This document shows positions 42,181-50,881 of a stretch of DNA of 64,000 nucleotides, in pieces. Position 1 is the first letter of the stretch; every line of letters begins with the position of its first letter. This DNA comes from Candidatus Pullilachnospira intestinigallinarum (GTDB taxonomy: Bacteria; Bacillota; Clostridia; Lachnospirales; Lachnospiraceae): contig DVIN01000051.1 of assembly GCA_018711275.1 (NCBI GenBank), positions 33,137 through 97,136 on the forward strand, written 5' to 3'. Below the pieces are notes generated by a model. The model was given only the letters and a program-made list of their open reading frames with translations. It did no database searches and was not told where the DNA came from. A program made the position numbers and the translations under genes.

Positions 42181-43596
42181 ATGGGCTTTTTCAGGTCAGT
42201 TTTTGACACCATCTATTTTGTTCTGTGGGGGGATCTGGTCACGATTCCCCTGCCCGGAGGCAGTTCCCTCGGGCTCTCCCTTTTGGTGATGCTTCTGATT
42301 CCGTCCGGAATTTACTTCACCATACGGACCCGCTTTCTGCCTTTCCGTATGTTTCCGGAAATGCTGCGGATCACTATGGAAAAACGAAATGTCGCCGATA
42401 AAGACGCCATTTCCGGGGTGCAGGCTCTGATTGTCTCCACTGCCACCCGGGTTGGAATGGGAAATCTTGTGGGAGTGGTTGCCGCCATTTCCGCCGGAGG
42501 CGCCGGCGCCGTCTTCTGGATGTGGGTCATCGCTCTGCTGGGATCCTCCACCGCCTTTGCGGAGGCTACGCTGGCACAGCTGCACAAAGAAAAAGACCCC
42601 CTTTACGGTGGGTATCGGGGAGGTCCTGCCTACTATATTCACCATCTGTTCATCCGCAAAGGCAGCAAAAGAAAGCGTTCCGTCATCGCCTGCCTGTTCG
42701 CCCTCTCCGGCCTTGTCTGCTGGTGCGGGATCAGTCAGGTGGTGGGAAACTCTGTTTCCTCTGCCTTTGAAAATGCTTTTCGGATTCCCCCGCTTTTCAC
42801 CACCATTCTGCTGGTGGCGCTGGCAGCGGTGATTGTTCTTCGAAAAAATGCCACGGTCCGGGTTCTGGATGTGATGGTGCCGGTAATGGCCGTCCTCTAT
42901 TTTGGAATCACCATCTTTGTGATTGTCACAAATATCGGCCTTCTTCCCCGGGTATTTGCCCGGATTTTTCAGGAAGCTTTCGGTCTGCGCCAGGCTGTGG
43001 CCGGCGGAATCGGGGCGGTGATTATGAACGGAGCGAAACGGGGACTCTTCTCCAATGAAGCCGGCTCCGGATCCGCTCCCTGCGCCGCGGCGGCCGCGGA
43101 TATCAGCCATCCTGCCAAGGAAGGACTGCTGCAGGCGCTGGGCGTATTTATCGATACCATCGTGATCTGCAGCTGCACCGCCATGCTGATGCTGCTGACG
43201 CCGGAGAGCCTAACCGGCGGCCTGGAGGGAATGGATCTTTTGCAGACCGCCATGCAGTATCATCTGGGAGAATTCGGCGTGATCTTTATCGCTGTGATCC
43301 TGTGGCTGTTCAGTTTCTCCACCTTCATCGGCATCCTGTTTTATGCCCGGGCCAATATCGCCTATCTGTTCGGCGACCGGTGGATTTTCCAGACTTTGTA
43401 CAAAATCCTGGCGCTGGTGATGCTGTTTGTGGGCGGTCTGGCGGCCTACACCTTTGTGTGGGATCTGGGGGACATCGGCGTGGGTCTGATGACCATTTTC
43501 AATATGATCGCTCTGATTCCGCTGTCCTCCCAGGCGGTAAATTCCCTGAAAGATTACCAGCGGATACGGGCAGAAGAAAAGAAAGCCGGAAAGTAA
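42181..43596 (+). CDS. Sodium:alanine/glycine symporter, AGCS family
   Basis: 471 aa, about 11 TM segments. The AGCS signature NGAKRGLFSNEAGSGSAP is near residue 285; GVQALIVSTATRVGMGNLVG near 80 and GGYRGGPAYYI near 145 complete the match. It takes up alanine or glycine with Na+. SD AAAGGAAAGGA. Under control of the divergent LysR gene; LysR-AGCS pairs are common in gut clostridia. The amino acid cannot be specified. Confidence 0.94.
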   Translation: MGFFRSVFDTIYFVLWGDLVTIPLPGGSSLGLSLLVMLLIPSGIYFTIRTRFLPFRMFPEMLRITMEKRNVADKDAISGVQALIVSTATRVGMGNLVGVVAAISAGGAGAVFWMWVIALLGSSTAFAEATLAQLHKEKDPLYGGYRGGPAYYIHHLFIRKGSKRKRSVIACLFALSGLVCWCGISQVVGNSVSSAFENAFRIPPLFTTILLVALAAVIVLRKNATVRVLDVMVPVMAVLYFGITIFVIVTNIGLLPRVFARIFQEAFGLRQAVAGGIGAVIMNGAKRGLFSNEAGSGSAPCAAAAADISHPAKEGLLQALGVFIDTIVICSCTAMLMLLTPESLTGGLEGMDLLQTAMQYHLGEFGVIFIAVILWLFSFSTFIGILFYARANIAYLFGDRWIFQTLYKILALVMLFVGGLAAYTFVWDLGDIGVGLMTIFNMIALIPLSSQAVNSLKDYQRIRAEEKKAGK

Positions 43597-43671
43597 CGAG
43601 GCGGTCCGCACTTTTCCGGACATGATCTCCCATCCGGCGGTTTTTCAGACAGAAGAAAAGAACTTTTTTCA

Positions 43672-43713
43672 GGAAACGCCCTGTACATGTGTTTTCATGT
43701 ACAGGGCGTTTCC
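43672..43713. other. Stable 18-bp hairpin between convergent genes
   Basis: Perfect stem beginning GGAAACGCCCTGTACATG with its complement, loop of 6. It lies between the AGCS symporter and GH4 genes, which converge. It lacks a clear T-run on either side, so it may terminate weakly or act as an RNA end stabiliser. Confidence 0.65.
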
Positions 43714-43753
43714 GCCGCAGTATTCCGGCATACACGCTGTTCGGTTTCATCCG

Positions 43754-45073
43754 TCAGCGGTACATTTTCATATAATCTCCGTGAGCCTCGATCAGTTCAT
43801 CGCACATGGAGCGGATATCTTCCATATTCAGTTCCGCGGCTGTATGAGGATCCAGCATGGCTGCCTGGTAGATCTTGTTCCGGTCTCTGGTCACGGCAGC
43901 CTCGATGGTCAGAAGCTGCACATTGATATTCGTCATGTTCATGGCCGCCAGCTGCAGCGGCAGACGTCCCACCCGGCAGGGATTGATGCCGTTGGCATCC
44001 ACCATACAGGGAACCTCCACGCAGGCTTCCCGGGGCAGATTCTCGATCAGCCCGTTGTTGATCACATTGCCGCCGATTTTGTAGGGGCGGTCTGTCACCA
44101 CTGCTTCCATGATATAGGAGGCATACTCCTTGCTGCGCTCATGGGTAACCTTTCCGTCCTTCAGAATATCATTTTTCTCCTTCTCCCATCCCTCAATCTG
44201 ATTGATACACCGGCGGGGATACTCGTCCAGCGGAATGTTGTACTTATCGATCATCTCCGGATACCGGGATTTGATGAACAGCGGGTTGTACTCCGCATTG
44301 TGCTCGCTGGATTCCGTGCAGTAGTAGCCGAAGTTGCGGATATATTCAAACCGCACCATGTCATCGTGCTTTTCCGTGGCATTTTTCTCGGCAGCCCGGC
44401 GGCGGATCTCCGGATACAGGTCGTTGCCGTCTTTATCCCGGATGTCCAGCAGCCATCCCATGTGATTGATTCCGGCGATGGTCTCCCGGCGTCCCTCCAG
44501 CTTATCCTCCATGCCCAGCTTTTCCAGCAGCTTTTCAGAGCAGACCTGCACGCTGTGGCACAGTCCCACGGTACGCACTTTGGTGTACCGCTGCATATAG
44601 CCGGTAAGCATGGCCATGGGATTGGTGTAGTTCAGGAACAGGGTGTCGGGGCAGACCTCCTCCATATCTCTGGCGAACTCCTCCATCACCGGAATGGTCC
44701 GCAGCGCCCGCATGATGCCGCCGATTCCCAGGGTATCGGCGATGGTCTGGCGCAGGCCGTATTTTTTCGGAATTTCAAAATCCGTGATGGTGCAGGGATC
44801 GTAGCCGCCCACCTGAATGGCGTTCACCACAAAATCCGCGCCCCTGAGTGCTTCCTTCCGGTTCTCCACGCCCAGATACGTCTCGATCTTCGCCCGGCCT
44901 TCGTTTACGTTTTTGTTGATGGCGTCCAGGATAATCCGGGACTCCTCCAGCCGTTTCGCGTCAATGTCGTACAATGCCAAAGTGGCCTCGCACAGCGCAG
45001 GCGTACACATACAGTCCCCCAGCACATTTCTGGCAAATACAGTGCTTCCAGCTCCCATAAACGTAATTTTCAT
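43754..45073 (-). CDS. melA: Alpha-galactosidase, GH4 (MelA type)
   Basis: 439 aa from ATG 45073 (SD AAAGGAGAA). N-terminal NAD-binding loop ITFMGAGSTVFARNVLGD, the MelA-like stretch CTITDFEIPKKYGLRQTIADT and GIGGIMRALRTIP, metal/catalytic residues GLCHSV and AGINHMGW, and FVDANGI-like CMVDANGINPCRVG. GH4 enzymes need NAD+, Mn2+ and reducing conditions and cleave by a redox-elimination route; the pattern closely follows E. coli MelA, which acts on melibiose. Cytoplasmic. Its promoter shares the double direct-repeat site of the GH36 gene. Confidence 0.93.
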   Translation of the reverse strand: MKITFMGAGSTVFARNVLGDCMCTPALCEATLALYDIDAKRLEESRIILDAINKNVNEGRAKIETYLGVENRKEALRGADFVVNAIQVGGYDPCTITDFEIPKKYGLRQTIADTLGIGGIMRALRTIPVMEEFARDMEEVCPDTLFLNYTNPMAMLTGYMQRYTKVRTVGLCHSVQVCSEKLLEKLGMEDKLEGRRETIAGINHMGWLLDIRDKDGNDLYPEIRRRAAEKNATEKHDDMVRFEYIRNFGYYCTESSEHNAEYNPLFIKSRYPEMIDKYNIPLDEYPRRCINQIEGWEKEKNDILKDGKVTHERSKEYASYIMEAVVTDRPYKIGGNVINNGLIENLPREACVEVPCMVDANGINPCRVGRLPLQLAAMNMTNINVQLLTIEAAVTRDRNKIYQAAMLDPHTAAELNMEDIRSMCDELIEAHGDYMKMYR

Positions 45074-45156
45074 GATACATTCTCCTTTCATCCCTTCGGC
45101 CATACGGCCAGCATGGTATATTCCGTCTTCTTTCCTCCCCGGAAAGCTATGACCCC

Positions 45157-45222
45157 ATTATAAAGCAGGATGCAGAAAAATCCCATGGTATTTTGTTGCA
45201 TGTTTTTTGTGATTTCGTTGAA
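45157..45222 (-). promoter_or_regulatory. Activator-type promoter of melA with paired direct repeats
   Basis: Minus strand -10 TATAAT (45157-45162) without a good -35. Direct repeats ATTTTGTTGCA (45190-45200) and ATTTCGTTGAA (45212-45222) are 22 bp apart; the nearer lies 27 bp from the -10. This is the same geometry as at 40189-40253, one bp different, so the same AraC-type regulator is likely to act at both. Confidence 0.65.
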
Positions 45223-45360
45223 AAAAACCTGTTTTTCCATCCGAAAACTGTTCTGTTTTTCCTATTTGAGAAATGCAGAAGGCCGAACCGTTATCTATTT
45301 TTTCTCTGCTGCCGGTGAATCCGTGATATTTCTCAGCCTTTTTTCTTTGCGATAACGATC

Positions 45361-45966
45361 CTATTCTTCCGGAAGATCCGCGAACCGGTGATCCCGGAAA
45401 TAATATTCCTTATCCCGCTCATCAAAAGGACGCAGAACCTTGCAGGGAGATCCCACGGCCAGCACATTGGCCGGAATATCTCTGGTTACCACGCTTCCGG
45501 CGCCGATGACGGAATTCTTTCCGATGGTCACGCCGGCAAGAATCACCGCATTTGCTCCGATCCAGACACCGTCTTCAATGGTGACCGGAAAGCTGTACAT
45601 TCCCAGATGCCGGCGCTCGGGATCCAGCGGATGGCCGGTGGTGCAGATGGTCACATTGGGCCCGAACATCACGGAATTTCCGATGGTGATGGTGTAGTCG
45701 TCCACAAAGGTGGTTCCATAGTTCAGATAACAATTATCGCCGATGCTGATGGTGGTTCCCCGGCAGAGGGTCATGGGCTGATTGATCCACACATCCTTGC
45801 CGCAGTGGCCGAACAGCTTCTGCATGATCTCACTGCGTTTTTCTGATTCCGAGGGCCTGGAGTGGTTGAACTCATACAACAGCTCCTTCGCCACCCGCTG
45901 CTCCTCCAGATACTGATCACAGTCGTTCCAGAGATATCCTTTTGCCATTTTTTCCAGTTCTGTCAT
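45361..45966 (-). CDS. Sugar O-acetyltransferase (maltose/galactoside acetyltransferase type)
   Basis: 201 aa. N-terminal Mac domain (KMAKGYLWNDCDQYLEEQRVA) and left-handed beta helix of hexapeptide repeats (ISIGDNCYLNYGTTF, ITIGNSVMFGPNV, VWIGANAVILAGVTIG, NSVIGAGSVV); the catalytic His is in CTTGHPLD. It transfers acetyl from acetyl-CoA to sugars, a detoxification step near sugar-use genes. It has its own promoter region with two inverted copies of a TAATATTGCGATA-like site and a truncated AraC gene beyond it. Confidence 0.93.
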   Translation of the reverse strand: MTELEKMAKGYLWNDCDQYLEEQRVAKELLYEFNHSRPSESEKRSEIMQKLFGHCGKDVWINQPMTLCRGTTISIGDNCYLNYGTTFVDDYTITIGNSVMFGPNVTICTTGHPLDPERRHLGMYSFPVTIEDGVWIGANAVILAGVTIGKNSVIGAGSVVTRDIPANVLAVGSPCKVLRPFDERDKEYYFRDHRFADLPEE

Positions 45967-45988
45967 GGTTGTATCCTCCGATTGTATG

Positions 45989-46080
45989 TAATATTTTTGC
46001 GATATTTGCTTTTATCATTATATAACGGTTCTCTTCCCGGATTCTACCGCTATATTAGCAAAAAGTATCGCAATATTAGC
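45989..46080 (-). promoter_or_regulatory. Acetyltransferase promoter with inverted regulator sites
   Basis: Minus strand -10 TATAAT (46017-46022), weak -35. Two related sites flank it in opposite orientation: TAATATTTTTGCGATATTTGCT (45989-46010, first bases shown as TAATATTTTTGCGATA) and AGCAAAAAGTATCGCAATAT (46057-46076). They probably were the binding sites of the AraC-type protein whose remnant follows. Confidence 0.45.
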
Positions 46081-46082
46081 CA

Positions 46083-46310
46083 CAATCCATTGAAGCCGGA
46101 AAGGGTGTGTTTCACCGTTCCCTTGGGATGACCATCAGCGAATATCTGCTCCCGTACCGTCTGGGAATCTCCATGCGTATGCTGCGGGAGGAGACCTGCA
46201 GCATCACGGAGATCGCCCATGCGGTGGGATTTGCCAGTTCCAGCAGCTACACGGAAAAATTCCGGAAGCAGACCGGCATGACACCCCGGCAGTACAGAAA
46301 ACGGAAGTGA
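46083..46310 (+). pseudogene. Truncated AraC family regulator (second HTH only)
   Basis: The frame reads from QSIEAGKGVFHRSLGMTISE to PRQYRKRK and contains only the second AraC helix-turn-helix (ITEIAHAVGFASSSSYTEKF, GMTPRQYRK). A GTG at 46107 could start 67 residues, but there is no SD and the effector domain and first HTH are missing, so this is a decayed gene. A good terminator follows it, as expected for a former gene end. It is divergent from the acetyltransferase gene it probably controlled. Confidence 0.75.
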
Positions 46311-46313
46311 CAG

Positions 46314-46358
46314 ACAGGGACAGCTGCCGCCCGGACGGGCAACAGCTGTCCCTGTTTT
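46314..46358 (+). terminator. Terminator after the AraC remnant
   Basis: 13-bp stem ACAGGGACAGCTG/CAGCTGTCCCTGT with a 16-nt loop, then TTTTCTGC. It may also serve the membrane protein gene converging from the right. Confidence 0.75.
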
Positions 46359-46410
46359 CTGCAACCTGATTTTCGCAGGCGCTTCCAATATATAATTTTA
46401 TTCGTAGTCC

Positions 46411-46788
46411 TCATCGCAGGAAAATCTGCACATAATCCAGGATCACAGCCCAAAGGACAAGGGCGACAGCCACCATCCCGATGGCCAGCTTGAATCCGAT
46501 GACCGTGAAATGATTGCGCCAGCCGCTTTCCTCCTGGGATTTTTCCGGTTTCTTTCCTTTCACCAGGATCATACCGGCCAAAATGAACAGCGCAATGGCC
46601 GTCACCAGAAACATGCCATCCTTTGCAGTCTCCAGCGCGGCGGCAAAAACGCCGCCGCCGGCTGCCAGACCAACCAGAAACAGCAGGATGGCCAGAACGG
46701 CTCCCGCCGCCGCGCCCACAAGAAACGCCTTCAGCAAATCCTTTACGCAGGCTTTCGCGCGGCCGGAAAAATCTCTGTCCTTATTCAT
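46411..46788 (-). CDS. Membrane protein of unknown function at the end of the opp operon
   Basis: 125 aa, three hydrophobic segments (about residues 19-42, 58-76 and 100-120) separated by a charged loop GKKPEKSQEESGWR. The start overlaps the oppF end by 8 bases, so it belongs to the transporter transcript. No family recognised; possibly an accessory or only a passenger. Confidence 0.65.
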   Translation of the reverse strand: MNKDRDFSGRAKACVKDLLKAFLVGAAAGAVLAILLFLVGLAAGGGVFAAALETAKDGMFLVTAIALFILAGMILVKGKKPEKSQEESGWRNHFTVIGFKLAIGMVAVALVLWAVILDYVQIFLR

Positions 46789-47776
46789 TTCCCATCTCCA
46801 TCTTATGGATGTTGTGACAGGCTACAAAATGACCGCCACCCACATCCACCAGCGGAGGCAGTTCCTTCTGACAGATATCGGTACAATACCGGCAGCGCCC
46901 CTTGAACCGGCATCCCGGCGCAGGGTTGATCGGGCTGGGAACATCCCCCTCCAGACGGATCTTCTTCGCTTCTCTCTCCCTCTCCACCTGGGGATCGGGA
47001 ACCGGGATGGCAGAAAGCAGTGCCTGGGTGTAAGGATGCAGCGGATTGGCGAACAGTTCGTCAGAAGTAGCCAGTTCCACCAGCGTTCCCAGATAGAGAA
47101 CCGCGATTCTGTCAGAAATATGTTTTACCATGGACAGATCATGGGCCACAAACAGATAAGTAAGCCCCATCTTCTTCTGCAGGTCAATCAGCAGGTTTAC
47201 CACCTGTGCCTGAATGGAAACATCCAGGGCGGAGATAGGCTCGTCCAGAACCATAAACTCCGGATCTACCGCCAGCGCCCGGGCAATACCGATTCTCTGG
47301 CGCTGACCTCCGGAAAACTCATGGACAAACCGGTTGGCATGCTCCCGGTTCAGTCCCACCAGCTCCAGACAGTGATAAATCTTGTCCTGACGCTCCTGTT
47401 TGCTTTTGGCCAGATGATGAATATCGATACCCTCGCCTACGATTTCCGATACGGTCATACGGGGATCCAGGGATCCGTAGGGATCCTGAAATACCATCTG
47501 AACCTCTTTCTTGAAGTTCTGCCGTTCTTTTCCGGAAAGGGTGTGTACATCTTTCCCTTTATAGAGTACCTGGCCGTCTGTCTTGCCATACAGACCAATG
47601 CAGGTACGTCCGCAGGTGGTTTTTCCACAGCCGGACTCGCCCACCATTCCCAGGGTTTCCCCCTTGTAAATGTCAAAGCTGACGTCGTCCACCGCTTTCA
47701 GAACCGCTTTCTTTCCCACGTTAAAATATTTTTTCAAATGATTCACGGAGATTAAAACATCTTTTTCTGTACTCAT
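46781..47776 (-). CDS. oppF: Oligopeptide ABC transporter ATP-binding protein OppF
   Basis: 331 aa. Walker [17 protein letters not shown], signature FSGGQRQRIGIARAL, Walker B PEFMVLDEPISALDV, and the C-terminal oligopeptide/dipeptide domain with cysteines CRFKGRCRYCTDIC that binds an iron-sulphur cluster in OppD/DppD relatives. Second of the two nucleotide-binding subunits; overlaps oppD by 4 bases. Confidence 0.95.
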   Translation of the reverse strand: MSTEKDVLISVNHLKKYFNVGKKAVLKAVDDVSFDIYKGETLGMVGESGCGKTTCGRTCIGLYGKTDGQVLYKGKDVHTLSGKERQNFKKEVQMVFQDPYGSLDPRMTVSEIVGEGIDIHHLAKSKQERQDKIYHCLELVGLNREHANRFVHEFSGGQRQRIGIARALAVDPEFMVLDEPISALDVSIQAQVVNLLIDLQKKMGLTYLFVAHDLSMVKHISDRIAVLYLGTLVELATSDELFANPLHPYTQALLSAIPVPDPQVEREREAKKIRLEGDVPSPINPAPGCRFKGRCRYCTDICQKELPPLVDVGGGHFVACHNIHKMEMGNE

Positions 47777-48798
47777 TTGGCGCCTCCTTTCACATCCGGC
47801 ATCTCCACCTGGGGAGCCATGGGATGATGCAGCCAGCAGGCCGCCGTATGTCCGTTGCCGAAATCCGTATTCTCCGGCATCCGCTCCTTGCAGATGGGCA
47901 TACAGTACTTACATCTGGTACAGAAGGGACATCCTACCGGCGGATTCAGCAGATCCGGCGGAATACCCGGAATGGAGGCCAGTCTCTGTTTGTTGGTCAG
48001 ATCCAGTCTGGGAACGGATTCAATCAGCGCCCAGGTGTAGGGATGCCTGGGGTGATAGAAAATATCTTCGCTCTTTCCCCGTTCCACAATCATGCCGGAA
48101 TACATGACGGCGATCTCCTGAGCTATATTGGCCACCACGCCCAGGTCATGCGTAATCATGATGACCGATGTGTTATGTTTTTTCTGAAGTTCTTTAATGA
48201 TATCCAGAATCTGGCTCTGAATGGTCACATCCAGGGCCGTGGTAGGCTCATCACAGATCAGAAGCTTCGGGTCACAGGCAAAGGCGATGGCGATCATCAC
48301 ACGCTGCCGCATACCGCCGGAAAACTGATGGGGATACTGGCGCACCCGCTTTTCCGGCTCCGGGATACCTACCCGGCGCAGCATTTCCACCGCTTCCTTT
48401 TTTGCCTCATCCTTCTTCATGTGTTTATGGGCCATCAGATTTTCCATAATCTGTTTTCCCACCCGCATGGTGGGATTCAGCGCGGCCAGGGCGTCCTGAA
48501 AAATAATGGCGCACTCGCCGCCCTTATAGTCCTGCCACTGCTTTTTGCTGTAGTTCAGGATATTCTCATTGTTGTAAAGGATTTCACTGCCTTCCTTGAT
48601 CTCTCCCTGAGGCCTTTTGATCAGGCCCATGATGGATTTCGCGGTTACGGATTTTCCGCAGCCGGACTCACCCACGATGGCCAGCGCCTGTCCGGTTTCC
48701 AGTTCAAAAGATACACCGCGGACGGCCTTCACCTCACCGGCGTAGGTATGGTAGGAAACCCTGAGATTTTTCACTTCCAAAATATGATTAACACTCAT
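47773..48798 (-). CDS. oppD: Oligopeptide ABC transporter ATP-binding protein OppD
   Basis: 341 aa. Walker [18 protein letters not shown], signature [15 protein letters not shown], Walker [16 protein letters not shown], and the C-terminal Cys motif [14 protein letters not shown]. With OppF it powers peptide import. A GGCC-N4-GGCC hairpin (48818-48829) stands just before its SD AAAGGAAA. Confidence 0.95.
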   Translation of the reverse strand: MSVNHILEVKNLRVSYHTYAGEVKAVRGVSFELETGQALAIVGESGCGKSVTAKSIMGLIKRPQGEIKEGSEILYNNENILNYSKKQWQDYKGGECAIIFQDALAALNPTMRVGKQIMENLMAHKHMKKDEAKKEAVEMLRRVGIPEPEKRVRQYPHQFSGGMRQRVMIAIAFACDPKLLICDEPTTALDVTIQSQILDIIKELQKKHNTSVIMITHDLGVVANIAQEIAVMYSGMIVERGKSEDIFYHPRHPYTWALIESVPRLDLTNKQRLASIPGIPPDLLNPPVGCPFCTRCKYCMPICKERMPENTDFGNGHTAACWLHHPMAPQVEMPDVKGGAK

Positions 48799-48836
48799 CG
48801 ACTCGTTTCCTTTCTTTGGCCGAATGGCCGGAAATG

Positions 48837-49808
48837 TTACTTACGCAGCTTGGGATCCAGCGCGTCGCGCAGACCGTCACCCAGCAGGTTAAACGCCATT
48901 ACAATCACACAGAGTACCACGCAGGGGAACAGAAGCTGTGTGGGATAAAAATCCAGTGTCTGCTGGCCCTGGGCGATCAGAACGCCAAGGCTGATCTCCG
49001 GTGATGTCAGACCAATTCCCAAAAAGCTCAGACCGGCTTCCGTGAAAATAAAATTCGGAATTGCCGTGGAAGCATCCAGAAGCAGAATACTGATCATGTT
49101 CGGTACATAATGCTTGAGAATAATGCGCATGGGGCTTGCTCCCAGCACTTCAGCGGCATACACATACTCGGACTCTTTCAGCTGTTTGATCAGTCCTCGG
49201 GTCTGACGCGCGGTGTTGCACCAGGCGGTGATACTGAGGGCTACCAGAAGGGCAAACAGATTATTGCCCAGAATCATCATAATGAGGATGGTAATCAGCA
49301 GGTTGGGGAGGGAGTTGATTACCTCGATGATCCGCATCATGATATCATCCACCCATCCGCCGAAATGCGCCATGGCGGCGCCGTATAAAGTTCCGATAAT
49401 CATTTTCAGGGCAGTGGCCACCAGGGCGATGATTACGGAAGCCCGCGCTCCCACCCATACCCTGGAAAACAGGTCACGGCCAAGGTTGTCCGTTCCAAAC
49501 CAGTACTTTCCGCTGGGCCCCTGATTCTTTTCCACCACGTTCATATTGATATAATCGTATCCGCGGATATGGGGTCCGATAATTACCATAACCACCAGAA
49601 GCGCCAGCACCACCAAAGCTCCCATGGCCACCGGATTTTTCCGGAGTCTCCGCCAGGCGTCCTGCCAGTAGGAAATGGTCGGACGGTCAATTTTATTTGC
49701 TTCTTCCTGAGTGAATCCGACAATCTTAAATTTGTCGGAAGTCAGTTTTTCCGTACCTGCCGCCGCAGCCTGCGTCCGGGAGGAACCTGCCATATTCTTA
49801 TCTGCCAT
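48837..49808 (-). CDS. oppC: Oligopeptide ABC transporter permease OppC
   Basis: 323 aa. A hydrophilic N-terminal region of about 70 residues, then six TM helices of the binding-protein-dependent permease fold; the EAA-like loop is EVLGASPMRIILKHYVPNM. Pairs with OppB in the membrane. Confidence 0.95.
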   Translation of the reverse strand: MADKNMAGSSRTQAAAAGTEKLTSDKFKIVGFTQEEANKIDRPTISYWQDAWRRLRKNPVAMGALVVLALLVVMVIIGPHIRGYDYINMNVVEKNQGPSGKYWFGTDNLGRDLFSRVWVGARASVIIALVATALKMIIGTLYGAAMAHFGGWVDDIMMRIIEVINSLPNLLITILIMMILGNNLFALLVALSITAWCNTARQTRGLIKQLKESEYVYAAEVLGASPMRIILKHYVPNMISILLLDASTAIPNFIFTEAGLSFLGIGLTSPEISLGVLIAQGQQTLDFYPTQLLFPCVVLCVIVMAFNLLGDGLRDALDPKLRK

Positions 49809-49823
49809 TTTTTTTCCTCCTTC

Positions 49824-50783
49824 CTATCGGCTGCCGCTGCCCGGCATGGATATTCTCGGGTCCACAACGGCATACAGAACGTCTGTAATAAAAAGTACCA
49901 CAATATACAGCAGGGAAAGCAGTACTGTCAGTCCCAGCACAATCGACAAATCCTGATTATTTACAGCCGTCACATAATACTGGCCGATTCCCGGAATGGA
50001 AAAAATACTTTCAATAAAGAAGGATCCCGTAATACACATGGCCACGGACATGGGAAGCTGCGTCATGACGGGGATAAAGGAATTCCGCAGGATATGCCTG
50101 CGTACCACCGCCGCGCGGCTCAGTCCCTTGGATTCCGCGGTGAGAACATAGTCCTGATTTACCACGTCAAGCATGGACGATTTCAGAAGCCGGGCGTAGG
50201 TCGCAATATAAGTGAAGCATCCGGTGAGTGTGGGAAGAACCGTATACTCCCATCCCCCGGTCCACAGCTGGTCGCCCTTCGGCCATCCGATGGTGGGGAA
50301 CCACTGAAGGGTTCCGGCAAATACTTTCTGAAGGAGCAGGCCGAATACCAGATGCGGTATGGATATCAGCAGCACGGAAAGACCCACCACAAAATAGTCT
50401 GCGATGGTTCCTCTTTTCAAAGCTGCCAGTATACCCAGCAGCAGACCTGCCACCACACCCAGAAGCATCTGCTGAATACCAAGTCTCGCGGATACCGGAA
50501 GCCGGTCATGCAGCAGTCCGCTCACCGTCTGTCCGGCGTAAACGAAGGACTCGCCAAACTCCCCGTGCAGCATATTGTTCATCTGAGTTACATATCTTTC
50601 CATCACGGGCTTATCCAGGCCATATCTGGCATACAGCGCCTCCCTGGATTCAGCGGGAAGCTTCTCCGCACGCTCGGTCAGCGGATTGCCCGGGACAGCT
50701 TCCAGAAGGAAAAAGGTTGCCGTTGCGATGATAAAAAGCGTCAGAATCATCTCAATAAAACGGCGGAAAATATATTTTGCCAT
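49824..50783 (-). CDS. oppB: Oligopeptide ABC transporter permease OppB
   Basis: 319 aa from ATG 50783 (SD GGGGG 7 bases before). N-terminal MAKYIFRRFIEMILTLFII matches the DppB/OppB start; the EAA loop is AESKGLSRAAVVRRHILRNS. Six TM helices. Lies between oppA and oppC in the same direction. Confidence 0.95.
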   Translation of the reverse strand: MAKYIFRRFIEMILTLFIIATATFFLLEAVPGNPLTERAEKLPAESREALYARYGLDKPVMERYVTQMNNMLHGEFGESFVYAGQTVSGLLHDRLPVSARLGIQQMLLGVVAGLLLGILAALKRGTIADYFVVGLSVLLISIPHLVFGLLLQKVFAGTLQWFPTIGWPKGDQLWTGGWEYTVLPTLTGCFTYIATYARLLKSSMLDVVNQDYVLTAESKGLSRAAVVRRHILRNSFIPVMTQLPMSVAMCITGSFFIESIFSIPGIGQYYVTAVNNQDLSIVLGLTVLLSLLYIVVLFITDVLYAVVDPRISMPGSGSR

Positions 50784-50881
50784 ATGAATGCCCCCGTGCT
50801 TATATGGGGAAGAATCCTGCGGATCCTTCCCCACTTTGTCTTTTACATGTTTATCTCTGTACTGTCAGGCTGTTTTGCGCA

